From: Capsicum annuum
Lineage: Eukaryota; Streptophyta; Magnoliopsida; Solanales; Solanaceae
Direction: 5' to 3'
Assembly: GCF_002878395.1 (NCBI RefSeq)
Contig: NC_061119.1
Coordinates: forward strand, 15,319,895-15,383,894
Length of the DNA: 64,000 nucleotides
Positions within the stretch are counted from its first letter, which is position 1. Each line of letters begins with the position of its first letter. The notes beneath the pieces were generated by a model. The model did not search any database and was not told the DNA's origin. It saw nothing but the letters and a program-made list of their open reading frames with translations. Position numbers and translations under genes: made by a program. This document shows, one piece after another, positions 1 through 11,100 of the stretch.

Positions 1-1046
1 TTTAAAACTTTAATAGCATGGAAATATCAATACACTTCTTGAAAAACTTTAGAAAGTATCAATAATTCATTCTTGGACTTAAGGCATGTATATTCTTAAA
101 GGATCACAATTTCACAATAAATTTTAATTCATGACACCAATCTTGGAAACCCTTGAAAATATCACATCAATATAGGAATGTGCAATTTATAACATGAATT
201 ATCAATTCAAATCATAAATAAGCAAAATAATCATGCAATTCGAAGCTTGAACAACTTATCAATTCATATTCTCCAATATAATATAATTTGGTTACAAACC
301 CACTTGCAAAAACATGAAATTCATATATAAAAATTGAATTTTTGGGCACAAGAACAAAAGAAGTGTTTTTGTTCAAACCGCACATACCTTGAATTAGGAG
401 CTTTGGATCCCTTGGAACTCTACTCGTACACTTGAATGGATATTCTTGATGCTCTTGGTTTGAGTGATCTAATTCTTGAATCAATTTGAAGAATTAATGG
501 TGAACTTAGGAGATTATCGAAATTGGGTTTGGATTCTTAGGGTTTTTAATTTGAAAGAATATTTGAGAAAAGTCATATATGATTCTTGGAATGACCTTGG
601 ATTAGGTGTTTGGACAATTTAAGTGGCTTGGAAAAAGTCCAAAGTTCCCTTTTTAACTTCATTACGAAGCCGGAAAATTGAACTGGAAAACCCGATTTTA
701 TGGGCCACCGTGACGCGTCACTGTCGTGGTGGCTCACTGGAATTTCACAAATGGGATTCTAGGGGTCACCGCGATGCGGTGCTATCACGTTGTCCCACTG
801 GTTGGGACCTGGAACTGTAGAGCGATGCACCACTATCGCGGGAAATTGACAATTGTCAAATAGACTCTCTCTGTAACGTGTCAAGCACTAAAATGACGTT
901 TTTTTATGACTTGGACTTAAATTTCTCACGTGATAAAAAGTCAAAATTAGGGAAATTCTATATAGTTTAAATGATACTCACTTAGGAAGTCATTTTTTAA
1001 CTTTCTCGAGGCAAAATTAAGCTTAAGAAAAGTTTGGGGTATTACA
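1..1046 (-). mobile_element. Partial Gypsy-type LTR, minus strand
   Basis: Read on the minus strand, an LTR starts at 1046 with TGTAATACCCC and runs off the left window edge. The five bases after it (1047-1051, tttct) would be one copy of the target duplication; the partner lies outside. About 200-350 bp from the LTR start it carries GC-rich, CpG-rich sequence including the hairpin CACCGC-gat-GCGGTG at 767-781. The stretch around 350-480 resembles the part of the 5836-8313 LTR that precedes its 'ggtatgtg' segment. The protein-like reading at 212-484 (minus) has no family features and is not called a gene. It was inserted into the pararetrovirus-like sequence that starts at 1047. Confidence 0.75.
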
Positions 1047-2321
1047 TTTCTCCTATAGAACCATTATATGGTCCAGGTCAAAATCGTGCATTTTCTTTAT
1101 ATACTATTGATACTAAGCCATTACATGGCCTTGCTAGAAATCGTTATACTGCTTCTTCTAAATTTGTTGAAAAGATAAAAATCAATCCTCAAACAAATAT
1201 TGTTCAAGATAATGATAATATCTCTGATAGACATATCCCAACAGCTTTTAAAATAAACTTCGATCCCAACGATACTTAATGATTCCTCACCAAATCAATT
1301 TTAGTCCAGGATCCCTGGCAAGGAGTTATATTCAAAAAGAATTTTTTAGTGATAAATGGAATCAATTTAGAACTTAGTTTTTTGAGACTTATAGTCCAAA
1401 AGAGTTAAATAATATTCTTAAGAATTTTATGAAATGTGTGCATTTCATAATCAAATTATGTATTTTGTTTCTTGATTTATAACCACTTATTTACCTTTAT
1501 ATATAAATATATTAGAAAGAACTTACAAATATGGAAGTGGTAATATTGGTAAAGCTATTTACCCTCCTCAAGCACCCTTTGTTTTACCCAATAATACGGG
1601 TATTACTTTTTCAGCATTTTAAAAATTTATTGATAATGAAGTTGCAAAAGTAAGCATTGCAGAAATTAACAATTTGATTTCTCAAAAGAATTATTTGAGT
1701 TTGTATTTTAAAGTTTTGGGGGAACATATTAGTTCTCTTGATAGAAAAAACTCGATGAGTTAATTGATTTGATTAAAAAAATGAGTACTAGCCAGGAAAC
1801 TACTGATGTTGCCTCCTCTTCGGGAAGCAAGACACGGGTTCAAACTATTTATTCTAGTACTCAATGACCTCCTAAAATTCAGGGGTTTCAATTTAAATCA
1901 TCTTTAAAATATTTAGAAGGACTTATTGATAAAAAGCTTTCCGGTTTAAGTGCTAAACCTATTGATTTGTCAAATGATTTTGCTGATCAAATAGAAACTA
2001 CTTCTAATTTTAAAACTCAGGCTAAGTCAAAGCTTAATAAACTCAGAGGTATGGTTAAAATACAACCGGGTAAAAATTCCAAATATGTTGATTTACCGCG
2101 TATGGAAACATACTACTATTCGTAACCTACTCCTCAAGAGGTTTTAATAGAGAAACGAGATTGGAATCAAACTAATACGCCTTATAGTGGTGTCGATATT
2201 TATGCATGAAATCTTGATGGTCTGGCTAATAAGCAATTAACTATTCTTATGCATCGTATGATGATGTATGTAACTATTTGCAAAATTTTTTAATAAGAAT
2301 ACTGATAGGAATATTTGTAGA
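1047..2321 (+). pseudogene. N-terminal part of pararetrovirus-like polyprotein, broken
   Basis: Short open stretches in different frames follow one another (1047-1279, then fragments to 2321) separated by stops and frameshifts. I cannot name a domain with confidence. By position, upstream of the capsid-like segment, it would hold the movement protein end or the capsid N-terminus. Readable pieces such as FSPGSLARSYIQKEFFSDKW (about 1290-1350) suggest genuine former coding sequence, not chance ORFs. The ATG at 1034 lies inside the neighbouring LTR and is not a real start. Confidence 0.45.
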
Positions 2322-2979
2322 ATGATAATGGCAAGTTTTACAGGCCAACTTCATGGCTGGTGGGATAATTTTTTAACTCTTGAGCAGAAAGCTGCTATTG
2401 TTAATGCTATAGCTACAGACGAAGGATCTAATAACCTAGGTATGGCCCTAGTAAAAAATAGACAAGAAATTGTTTATACCCTTGTTCTTACAATCTTAGA
2501 ACATTTCAATAGTAGATGTACCAACCAGCATGAGACTATCCGTACTCTCTTAAATAGTCTTTGATGTAGGACTCTAGGTGAATTTAGATGGTATAAAGAT
2601 ACCTTTCTGATCTAGGGTTATGGAATTACCCGAAAATAGGCTTGCCTATTGGAAGACTAAGTTTATAGATGACCTTCCTTCTTTATTTGCTGGAAGAGTG
2701 AGAAAGACCCTTAGAGGACCTTTCAGTGAATTTCCATGAAAAAATTATACCTATGGCAAATTAATAGGTGTTTGTACACAAGAAGGATTAAACTTGTGTA
2801 GTGAGCTGAAATTGTCTAGACAACTTAAAGAAAGATCTCAATTAGTAGATTTTTGCACTCAGTTTGGGGTTCCTAAACCTTCCTTTTCTTCTAAGATAAA
2901 GCAGCATAGATATCATAGATATTCTAACTGTGACATACCTTATAGGAAAAAGATATCTAGATATAGATCCAAAGAATAG
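2322..2979 (+). pseudogene. Capsid-like (gag-like) region of pararetrovirus, broken
   Basis: The frame at 2322-2564 contains FTGQLHGWWDNFLT, an arrangement found in the coat-protein region of endogenous caulimovirid polyproteins. After stops, coding resumes around 2640-2979 with a Lys/Arg-rich tail (2840-2979) of the kind that precedes the zinc knuckle and binds nucleic acid. The region would form the virion shell. At least three stops (near 2562, 2612 and 2740) and frame changes break it. A retrotransposon gag is the alternative, but no LTR or primer site fits this reading frame. Confidence 0.55.
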
Positions 2980-3018
2980 CGTGAAGCTAAGAAAACTCAT
3001 CGTAAGTCTAATAGAATT

Positions 3019-3840
3019 GTGAAAAATAGGTCCAAGCGAGACCTTACTGATATTAAGTGCTACAACTATGGTAAGTTTGGTCATATTACTTCAAATTGTA
3101 AGATTCAAAATTTGAAGTCTTTAGGATTTGATGATGAATTACATGATAAAGTTTATGGTTTGTTATACACTTCTGGATCTGAATCAGATTATAGTTCTGA
3201 GTCAAAATCTGAGGCTGAAGTTGATTTACTTGATTTATCTGATAGTGATAAAAATCTTGATGCTACGTGTTCTGATTGCAAAGGTGATACCTGTATATTT
3301 TATGATGAATTTTATAAATTACAGTCTCAATTTGAAGACTTAAATATGAAAACTATTACTTCTGATAATATGCTAGAACTTTTAAAAGAAATTTCCGATG
3401 AGAAACTCTGTGATAATATTATAAAAATCTATCTACGAATTCAAAATCAACTACTTCAAATACTGCTGATAGCAATTCTTTTAGTCTTAAAGAAAATTTT
3501 GATTATTGTGCGCCTTGTTCTTTGTCAGAAGTTAATAAATGAATTTCTAAAAGCTCTGCCCCTTTTAGGGATACTTCTTTTGATGATTTAAAAATTGAAG
3601 TTGAAAACTTAAAAAAAGAGATTAAATTTCTTACACAAAATCAGATGATTTATGATCACAGGATTACTCAAATAGAGAAAAATAATTCTCCTACTAAAAT
3701 TTCCAAAGGAAAAGGTGTTAGTTCTGAAGAAGATAATCTTATTCAAAAATATCTTGATTTAAAGAATGATTATTTTCTAGGAATGATGCAAATCATTACT
3801 GCTCACAAATGATATATTAAATGTACTATTTTAATTAATA
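3019..3840 (+). pseudogene. Zinc-knuckle and acidic linker of pararetrovirus polyprotein
   Basis: A basic stretch is followed by a CCHC-like knuckle beginning at the Cys codon at 3058: C-x2-Y-x4-H-x4-C. The second metal-binding Cys of the usual C-x2-C-x4-H-x4-C is Tyr (tat), probably a tgt-to-tat transition, so metal binding should be lost. It is followed by a Ser/Glu/Asp-rich segment (3160-3400) and then a helical, Lys-rich linker in a shifted frame to 3790. The open frame to 3591 is the longest surviving piece of this element (190 codons), but its last 40 codons are out of frame with the original protein. Confidence 0.55.
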
Positions 3841-4300
3841 ATTAGTTTCCTATAAATGATATTGTTATGATTGATAGTGGAGCGGATGTTAGCTGTATTC
3901 AAGAAGGGTTAATTCATACAAAATATTTTTAAAAAACTACTTATGTGGTTAGATCTGTATCTGGGCATGCTTTTGATATAGATTACAAATTACCGAATGC
4001 TCACATTTGCCAAAATAAAGTTTGTATTCCTCACTTCTTTTATTTAGTAAAAAAATAGTTATATCCTCTAATCATACTTGGGACTCCTTTTATTAATGTT
4101 ATTTATCCCTTTACTCACCTTGATGCAAAAGGATTTACTTCTATTTAAAAGAATAAAAAGATATTTTATTCTTTTATTATAGATCTCAGTTCCAGAGATG
4201 TCAATGCTTTAATCGATATGAAACAAAGGCATGTTGATTCATTACAACTTGAATTACTTAGCATGAATATTTTTGATACTATAAAATCTGCTAAAGTATA
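3841..4300 (+). pseudogene. Retroviral-type aspartic protease domain, broken
   Basis: The catalytic motif Asp-Ser-Gly-Ala is encoded at 3873-3884 within a V-M-I-D-S-G-A-D context, followed by a valine/isoleucine-rich segment expected of a pepsin-like retroviral protease. In caulimovirids this enzyme lies between the zinc knuckle and the RT and cleaves the polyprotein. Stops at about 3930, 4057 and 4147 interrupt the domain, so it cannot be made as one chain. Confidence 0.6.
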
Positions 4301-4429
4301 GGAAAAGATTAAACTGCTTTTCTAAGAAATGGCTATAGATATTTGTGTTGATCACCCCCAATGCTTTTTGAAATTGAAAAAACCATATTGTCACTCTTCC
4401 GTATGAAGATAATTTTTCTGAGGATGATA

Positions 4430-4990
4430 TTCCAACCAAATTACAACCTTGTCAAATAAATGTTGAATTAGTTGAATTCAGCAAAAAAAATTAATAATTT
4501 GGTACAAAAGAGTTTAATAAAATCTTCAAAATCCCCTTGGTCTTGTACTACTTTTTATGTTAATAACGTGGCAGAAAAAGGACGAGGTGTTCCCAGGTTA
4601 GTAATAAATTACAAACCTTTGAACAAATATTTGAAATGGATTAGGTATCCTATTACGTACAAAAAAGATTTATTATCAAAATTATATGATGCCAACATAT
4701 TTTTAAAATTTGATTCAAAACTAGATATTGACAGATTCAAATATTTAAAGAGCATACTTACAGAACTGCTTTTAATGTCTCATTTGTGCAATATGAATGG
4801 AATGTCATGCCATTTGGTTTAAAAAATACCCCTTCTGAATTTAAAAAATAATTATGAATGGTATTTTCAATCCCTATATAAATTTTATCTTGTTTATATT
4901 GATGATATATTAGTGTTTTCTAAAACATTTGAATTGCATATCAAATATCTTGATATTTTTAAGAAAATTGTCACACAAAATGGTTTGGTG
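4430..4990 (+). pseudogene. Reverse transcriptase domain of pararetrovirus, broken
   Basis: The fingers region reads PRLVINYKPLN near 4594-4626, and the polymerase active-site motif Y-I-D-D is intact at 4895-4906 followed by I-L-V-F-S. Between them a frameshift and stop at about 4820 separate the two halves. The enzyme would copy the RNA pregenome into DNA. The F-x-Y-I-D-D-I-L-V-F-S setting is shared by caulimovirids and Gypsy elements; the neighbouring domains decide for the former. Confidence 0.65.
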
Positions 4991-5089
4991 ATAATGTTAG
5001 ATTCTTAGGACGTAATATTTGTTAGGGGAAGATTACTCCCATACAAAGATCTATTGTTTTTGCATAAAAAAAATTCTGATGTTATTACT

Positions 5090-5835
5090 GATAAGACTCA
5101 GTTGGAAAGATTTTTGGGAAGTCTAAATTATATATCACCTTTTCATTAAAAATTATCTCGCGATTTAGCCCCATTATATGATAGGATAAAAAAGAATTCT
5201 AAAGGTCCCTGGACGGATAGTCACACGAATTTGGTTAAACGTATTAAACAGTGTTAAATATTTATCCTGTTTGACTTTGGCTAACCCAACTTGGCAAATG
5301 ATTATTGAGACTGGTGCGTCTAATATCGGTTATGGTGGAATTTTAAAACAAGTTAATCCCCATGATAAATGTGAATACTTGAAAAGATTTCACTCAGGAA
5401 AATGGGCTGAAGCCCAGAAAAAATATGCTACTATGGCTCATGAAATGCTAACGATTGTTAAAATGGGTTTTAAAATTTTAGGATGATTTATACAATCAAA
5501 AGTTTTTGATAAAAACTGCTACTCAATTTGTTAAATACATGTTTGATAAAGATTTTAAACATGATGCCTCAAAATTGATATTCGCAAGATGGCAAGCTCA
5601 GTTAGCCTCTTTTGAGTTTGAAATCTAGTATAAAAAGGAAATTGATAACTCTCTCCCTGATTTTTTATCCCGGGAATATCTCAGTTAGAAATGAAATTTT
5701 ATACTACCTTTCTCAATGAAAAAACTTTTATCACCACTTTAAAGGTGGTTCCATTATACAAAAATTTACAGAGTCTTATAATTGAAATAATTATCCATGA
5801 TATGGTTGAAGCAGGATTTTATATCCATGATTATG
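5090..5835 (+). pseudogene. RNase H domain of pararetrovirus, broken; cut by a solo LTR
   Basis: The connection segment (KTQLERFLGSLNY-like, near 5090-5130) leads into an RNase H whose first catalytic position, normally Thr-Asp-Ala-Ser, reads E-T-G-A-S (about 5307-5321). Asp has become Gly, so the active site is lost. Later conserved pieces (ending near a D-x-L-S-R-like box around 5655) are split by stops. The last readable codons before 5836 (HDY) continue after the solo LTR at 8319, showing that the LTR landed inside this reading frame. Confidence 0.6.
5831..5835. repeat. Target-site duplication, left copy (TTATG)
   Basis: TTATG directly precedes the LTR start TGTAAGACCCC; an identical copy follows the LTR end at 8314-8318. 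Confidence 0.93.
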
Positions 5836-8313
5836 TGTAAGACCCCATAGAATTCTAAGTCTAAATCAGTCTCTTAGAGCTTTATGAGGGGTCACAGACT
5901 TAGAAAATTTAAGATAAGTATTCATACTTAGAGTTATTTTAGCCTTCGTAAGTTGGCGATCCCTTTTCATGACCCTTATGACTTTTAAATATTGATTTTT
6001 AGGTGGATTCATGATCAGGAATGTTAGTAGTTATTTTTGGAAAAGTTTTGAATTTTTTGGACCTCGTTTGATTCAAGTTTAGGAGTCCAAACCAGTGGGT
6101 CAATGCAATCTCGACGTGCCACGTCGCCTATCACGTTGATAAATGTTATTCCTAGCTTCCAGTGTCAAATTCCAGTGAGTCGATGCAGACTTGACGCAGC
6201 GATGCGGCGGCCATAGCATCGACCTCCTCGATGCGACCGTTGGCCTGCGCGTTACTGCACTCATTTTCAGTAATTAAAAAGTCGCATCCTCAGGGGTAAT
6301 TAGATCTTTTTCTACCTTATGTCAGCCCCCAAAGTATGAGATTAAGCCCCTTTAGAGGCAAAATCCATTCATTTTTCTCAAAATTTCTCAAGAAGCAGAC
6401 CCTAGGACTTCTAATTCAAGATTCAGTCTTCAAGAACACTCCATCATTCTTCGTAAAATTGAATACCAAGGTATGTGAAGTGTTCATCCAAGGGTTCTCT
6501 TCCACCCTTGGAGTTCAAGAAACTCTTTTAAGATACAAGTTAATTGATTTCATGTTGGAACTTGAATGTATTCATAATTATGATGTTGATGGTGATCTAA
6601 TTCCATGATTTATCAGAATTTTCATGCAAATTAGTTAATTGTAAATTGAATTGTGTAAACATCATGTTGAACTCTTGAATTGCAAGTTGAATGTAGAATC
6701 CATGATAATACTACATGTTTATTGATATATGAAATACCCATACTCCCCAAGTGTTTGTCAAAATGCTTATGTGAACTGACTAGTCCGAGCATAACATGTT
6801 ATTATGTGATTTCAATCATGCCCAAGCTCATGTATACCAAGTTTTTTGACAAAAATGTCTAAGTGAATGTATTATTAGCAAGCTAGTACCATTATGCTAC
6901 CAAAGTCATGCAGTGGTGTACTTTTTATGCTATCGAGTCCTGGAGGTATTTAATACCCGATAATTTAGTAGTATACCTAGATCCAGTGTCAGTTACAAAA
7001 TAGTATAAGTCATATCACGATCAATAGTTCAGAAATTAGTTCAGAACTCAGACAGTAATCAGTCCAGAACTCAGTCAGTAATCAGTTTAGAACTCAGTCA
7101 GTAATTGGTTCAGTCAGTTAACAGGATTAATAACAATTCAGTCTAGTCTAGAATAGCTTAGAAATCAGTCCAGTGTCTATTCAGTTAGGAGTAGGATTCA
7201 GCATCGAGTGAATCCAAGGATGGGAACTCACTTGCCAGTAGAGGGTGTGATCCTTAGAAGTAGTCCTTGGATTCCAGAACTACGTAGCCAGCATAGGTTG
7301 AGACATTAACCTACAAGTTTAGGGTTGATGAGGTGTTTTAATCAGCCAGTTGAGGGTACCACCGTTCTCATCCAGAGCACCTGCCAGATGAGGGTGACTC
7401 AGTTTATATTTACCCGTGGCACGATACTGACACCCTTCCAGCTGGGGTTATAGGTTGGACCCCAATCAGTTCAGAGAGGGGCATATCGGTTAGATGACTA
7501 CCTCCCACAGTCTCAGTTTTAGTTCCAGTCTCAGTATAGAACTCAGTTTAGTTCTACAAAAATCAGGACTGTCAGACACAGTCACTCAGCTCAGTACGGA
7601 ACTCAGCATAGTTCCATAAAATCAGGACTGTCAGATACAATTACTCAGTTATCAGTAGCACAAGATCAGTAAATTCAGATTTTAGTAAACTAGTGATTCA
7701 GAACTCAGTATTCAGTCTTACCATGATCTTAGTTACAGTTTAAGTATTCATGTATATACTCTCTTTCAGTTATGTTTATATTATTAGGTCAGTTATTATT
7801 CATGCATATGAACCCATGCATGTCATCCTACCTTACTTAGCATACCAGTATATTCAAAGTACTGATGCATACTTTTCTTTTGTGCTATGATGTCTTATAT
7901 CATAAGTTCAGACGTACGAGCTCCTGATTGCTCTTAGCAACCCAGATTATCAGCAGCAGGTCTAGTGGTAAGTCCTCATAGTTCAAGGACAAAGTTATTA
8001 CTTCAGTTATCAGAATTCAATTTATTTCAGTAGTCGGAGTTAGTTGGGGACTTTTCCCATCAACTCCATGTTCAGACAGTAGAGGCTTTTCAAACTAGAG
8101 TATTTTTCAGACAGATGTTCAGTTTACAGTATTGATTTCAGTATTCAGTAATTGATTTTCAGTTTTGAACCTTATGGCTATTTCTGCCTAAATTCTGCAT
8201 TTTACAGTATTCTTATTTAGTTATTGTAGTAGGTACAAGTCATGGGTTAGCTAGCGGTCCTTCGGGGTCACTAGCACCGTGTAGTATCTAGGGTACAAAC
8301 TCGGGGTGTTACA
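5836..8313 (+). mobile_element. Solo LTR of a Gypsy element
   Basis: A 2478-bp sequence starts TGTAAGACCCC and ends CGGGGTGTTACA, with identical 5-bp duplications on both sides and no internal region, primer site or polypurine tract. This is the product of recombination between the two LTRs of a full element. A perfect 7-bp-arm hairpin (CGACGTG-c-CACGTCG) lies at 6112-6126, about 280 bp from the LTR start. The middle (7020-7720) is made of short degenerate repeats of 'cagtYcagaactcagt'. Small ORFs at 6336-6608 and 6680-6862 are inside the LTR and are not called. Confidence 0.92.
7020..7720 (+). repeat. Degenerate CAGT/CAGAACTCAGT repeat inside solo LTR
   Basis: Many short copies of 'cagaactcagt' and 'cagtcagt' recur at 7030-7110, 7495-7560, 7580-7640 and 7690-7710, with 'actcagtYtagttc' and 'tcaggactgtcagaYac' each present twice. 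This is an irregular repeat of LTR type. A related 'actgagt/ctgaact' texture appears in the chromovirus LTRs at 35484-38136 and 43219-46076 on the other strand, consistent with related LTR families. Confidence 0.6.
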
Positions 8314-8318
8314 TTATG
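8314..8318. repeat. Target-site duplication, right copy (TTATG)
   Basis: Identical to 5831-5835; marks the right edge of the solo LTR insertion. Confidence 0.93.
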
Positions 8319-9780
8319 ACAAAATCAAAGAAATAATTGATCTGCATGAATACTATTTATTAGAATAAAACTAATTATTATATGTGCAATATGGACCCTT
8401 CATGGTCCAGAAGAAAAGGAAAAGGCTAATCGGGAAGATCATCCCTAAGAAAGTCATACTCAGAAGGATCGTCATATGGGTCCTCATATTATTCCCCAGT
8501 TATACAAATAGGAAAAAAAGAGTTTGATAAACTCAAAAGTATCTCTCAGGGGTGAAGCTTCGTTATCTCCTTCTATTCATCTGGAAGATATTCCAGAAGA
8601 TAGTCCGTTATATGAACATTTGCAGGCCTATTTATCCTCTCAAAAGCAAAGTGATATATTTTCTTCAATTGTCAAAGACGAGGACTATGATGATATCAAG
8701 TCCTATGAAAAGGTAGTAAACAAAGAGATGATATTTCTTGTAGAAAACTCTAAGATTCAGAGGAAAGATGAGCCATGGAAGGTATTCTAGAGGTATTTAA
8801 TTAACTGATTATATTATCTTGGTGAGTCATACAAGACCAGTTCATATTATGAAACTATTCTCACTTCCACAAGAGTGTAGAATTTCAGCACTTTTTTGGT
8901 TATTACACAGACGAAAATGTTTATAACTTCTAAAAACTTATTATTAAACGGATTATATCCGTTGAAGAATGGGAATGTCTACTATGACCGAAAACTAGAT
9001 TAGTCTTAATAAAACTCATATGAATTTTACATATTGGGATTATATTCAAACCTTTGATAAAGTGCTTTATTACAATAATGACAGACATAAATATACTTGG
9101 TTTATGAAATTTTGTGCAAAGATATTTGCAGAACCTATTCCTAATTGGTGTTTGAACTGGTGGACATACCACGGTCCAACTATCAAAATATTACCTATAG
9201 TGTTTCTTAAATTATATAAAGAATGGGATAAAGTTTCAACGAATCTAAATGAGTTATACCACGCGGATCATATCTGTTATCTAGAAAAAAAGTTGATCAA
9301 ATATATTTCTTTATTGAATTCTCAATCCCTTGGATACATAAATGGACTCCAGAACTAGAATTCATAGAAGAGCAGATTCCTTTCTTATATTGAAATTTTT
9401 GTAATAACTTTTGGGAAAATTAATGAGAAAAGATCCCAAAATCAAAGCGTTATATGGTCAAGAACTCTTGGATTCTATTAAAGAAAAAAATCAAGAATAT
9501 TCAACAACCCCTTAAAAGGGTATAATTGAGGACTACACAATTAAACACATTGCTAGAAGAATCTTCTTTCAAGAAGGAGATAAAGATGAAATGATAGCAA
9601 AATATTTAGAAGAAGTAAAAAAGGAATTTATTTCAATCAATTAACCAATATGATAAGTCTTGACACTTCAATGAAAGGTGAAACAAGCAATGATGATATG
9701 GCAGAAGAAGACTCTCAGCTTATAACATCCGAACAAATATTATCTGATAATATTATTGAAAAGGCAGAAAAATTCATATA
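8319..9780 (+). pseudogene. Downstream ORF(s) of the pararetrovirus, broken
   Basis: After the solo LTR the polyprotein end continues for a few codons. A new start is likely at the ATG at 8391, because a Ser/Arg/Tyr-rich segment follows in frame. Larger open pieces lie at 8524-8790 and 9020-9358; the latter is rich in Trp and Tyr (F-x-Y-W-D-Y-I and W-C-L-N-W-W-T-Y-H motifs). Further coding-like sequence runs to about 9770 (for example DPKIKALYGQELLDSIKE near 9435-9488). I cannot assign a function. By position after RNase H and before the intergenic region it could be the inclusion-body/transactivator-like ORF or another late ORF. Several stops and frameshifts are present. Confidence 0.5.
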
Positions 9781-10140
9781 GCAAATGAAAGGGTTAGATA
9801 AAGCATAAAAGATGTCATTAACCCCACTATACAGTAGATAAACAGTATACACAGTAGAAACACTGTATAACGGACCCGAATGTGGAACCCCATTTTACTA
9901 TACATAGATTCCTTTTGGTTTTGTTTTCTATATATAGAGGCCTTCATTTGTAAGGATAGGCAGGATCTCTTGTACAATTTTGTTTTCTCTTTTGTAAATT
10001 TCTCTCAAGTTGTGAATAAACAATCAAAACTCGCTACTGTTCTAGCCTTATAAGGTATTACTATTACCTCTTAGTAATTTTATTTTGAGTTCTTTAATTA
10101 GCGCTGCACTCTCTCTCTCTCTCTCCGGTCGTGACTATGT
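9781..10140 (+). promoter_or_regulatory. Pararetrovirus-like intergenic region: TATA box and nearby poly(A) signal
   Basis: A TATATATA box at 9929-9936 is followed 79 bases later by AATAAA at 10015-10020. In caulimovirids the pregenomic promoter and the poly(A) signal lie this close together, so that a terminally redundant RNA is made by skipping the signal on first passage. Small inverted pieces ('aacagtatacacagtagaaacactgt', 9840-9867) precede the box. A CT microsatellite sits at 10110-10126. No tRNA-Met primer site is seen before similarity fades at about 10140. Confidence 0.5.
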
Positions 10141-10262
10141 CCATCTAAAAAAATCCATATCTATGTTGAATATCTAACTTTTCTTACATAATAACCATGA
10201 AAGATCCATACTCTATCAAAATATAAAGGAGTTTTTCTATAGCTTCTTGATTTGATTCCAAG

Positions 10263-10349
10263 ATGGTGGTACAGTCAAAGTTAGTACTACTTTTATTGGC
10301 TTTGCCTTCGTGGCTCCATCTAGCAAGCTGTGACTCTTTATCCCATTAA
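10263..10349 (+). other. Tiny ORF with signal-peptide-like N-terminus, unassigned
   Basis: This 28-codon frame begins M-V-V-Q-S-K, continues with a hydrophobic core L-V-L-L-L-L-A-L, and ends near a plausible cleavage site (L-A-S-C-D), then stops at 10347. A TATAAA lies at 10222-10227, only 36 bp before the ATG. It looks like the first exon or leader of a secreted-protein gene captured or decayed here, but no continuing exon is recognisable downstream. Chance cannot be excluded for so short a frame. Confidence 0.25.
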
Positions 10350-10517
10350 ATTTGTTCAAAAAGGGCGTCTTCTTTCACGGTTAGAACCGCTAGACACATG
10401 GGCTAAACATAAGTATATATTAAATTCAGACAGGCCTCTTGCTTGGGTAAAAGATTATTTCTTCCATACAGTCATTAAGCTATTTGAAATTCTTGTATAT
10501 TTCAACTTTACTCTTAA

Positions 10518-10595
10518 CTGGCCGTGCAGACTACCGCCCGCCTTTACGATTAAGGGTACTAACTAAGTTCTGGATGGTCGCGCATGCACGGCCAG
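10518..10595. repeat. 11-bp perfect inverted repeat, 56-bp spacer
   Basis: CTGGCCGTGCA at 10518-10528 is the exact reverse complement of TGCACGGCCAG at 10585-10595. The arms are GC-rich in an AT-rich setting. Function unknown; it may be a footprint of a small inverted-repeat element. Confidence 0.6.
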
Positions 10596-10851
10596 CCCTA
10601 AACTGAAAATTAATTGTTTGGTTGTGAATGATTATTTTCTTATATCATATTTTTATACTGGTATTTTCATAAAAGTTTTGAATTAAAAGATTATAAATAT
10701 TTGAATTTGAAAATATTATTCTTTATTTTAAAAAAAAATTATATTAGCTTGAAACTAGGAACCTAACATTGAAGAGTTCTAAATGAACTCTTACTACTCA
10801 TAAACTAATCACTTTTAATATTTTAAAATATATTTAAACATTATATAAAAG

Positions 10852-11058
10852 ATAATAATAATAACAACAACAAAAAAAAAATAGTAGTAGTAGAAGTAAC
10901 ACACACATAGTAGTAATACTTTTAGTCTAAAAAATATAGTAGCAGTAGAAAAATAATAATAATAATAATATAATAATAATAATAATAATAATAATTAAAA
11001 TAATAATAATGATGATGATGATGATAGTATATATGTAGTATAATAATATTAATAATAG

Positions 11059-11095
<37 letters not shown>

Positions 11096-11100
11096 TATTT
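10852..11100. repeat. Compound AAT/AAC/TAG/ATG microsatellite
   Basis: Runs of (ATA/AAT)n, (AAC)n, (TAG)n and (GAT)n are strung together, with the longest AAT runs at 10948-10992 and 11067-11094. A G14 homopolymer follows at 11391-11404. No coding potential. Confidence 0.9.

Larger units (their letters stand above)
1047..10140 (+). mobile_element. Endogenous pararetrovirus-like (Caulimoviridae-type) sequence, decayed
   Basis: The domain order is that of plant pararetroviruses: capsid-like region, zinc knuckle, aspartic protease, reverse transcriptase, RNase H, a further ORF, then a short intergenic region with a TATA box and a closely following AATAAA. No integrase and no LTRs of its own are seen, which argues against an ordinary LTR retrotransposon. 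Excluding the solo LTR at 5836-8313, about 6.6 kb remains, close to but below the usual 7-8 kb caulimovirid genome; the left part may lie beyond the LTR at 1-1046. All ORFs carry stops and frameshifts, and the knuckle and RNase H have lost key residues, so this is a dead copy. The genus is not resolved; solendovirus-like and florendovirus-like copies are both known from Solanaceae. Confidence 0.7.
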
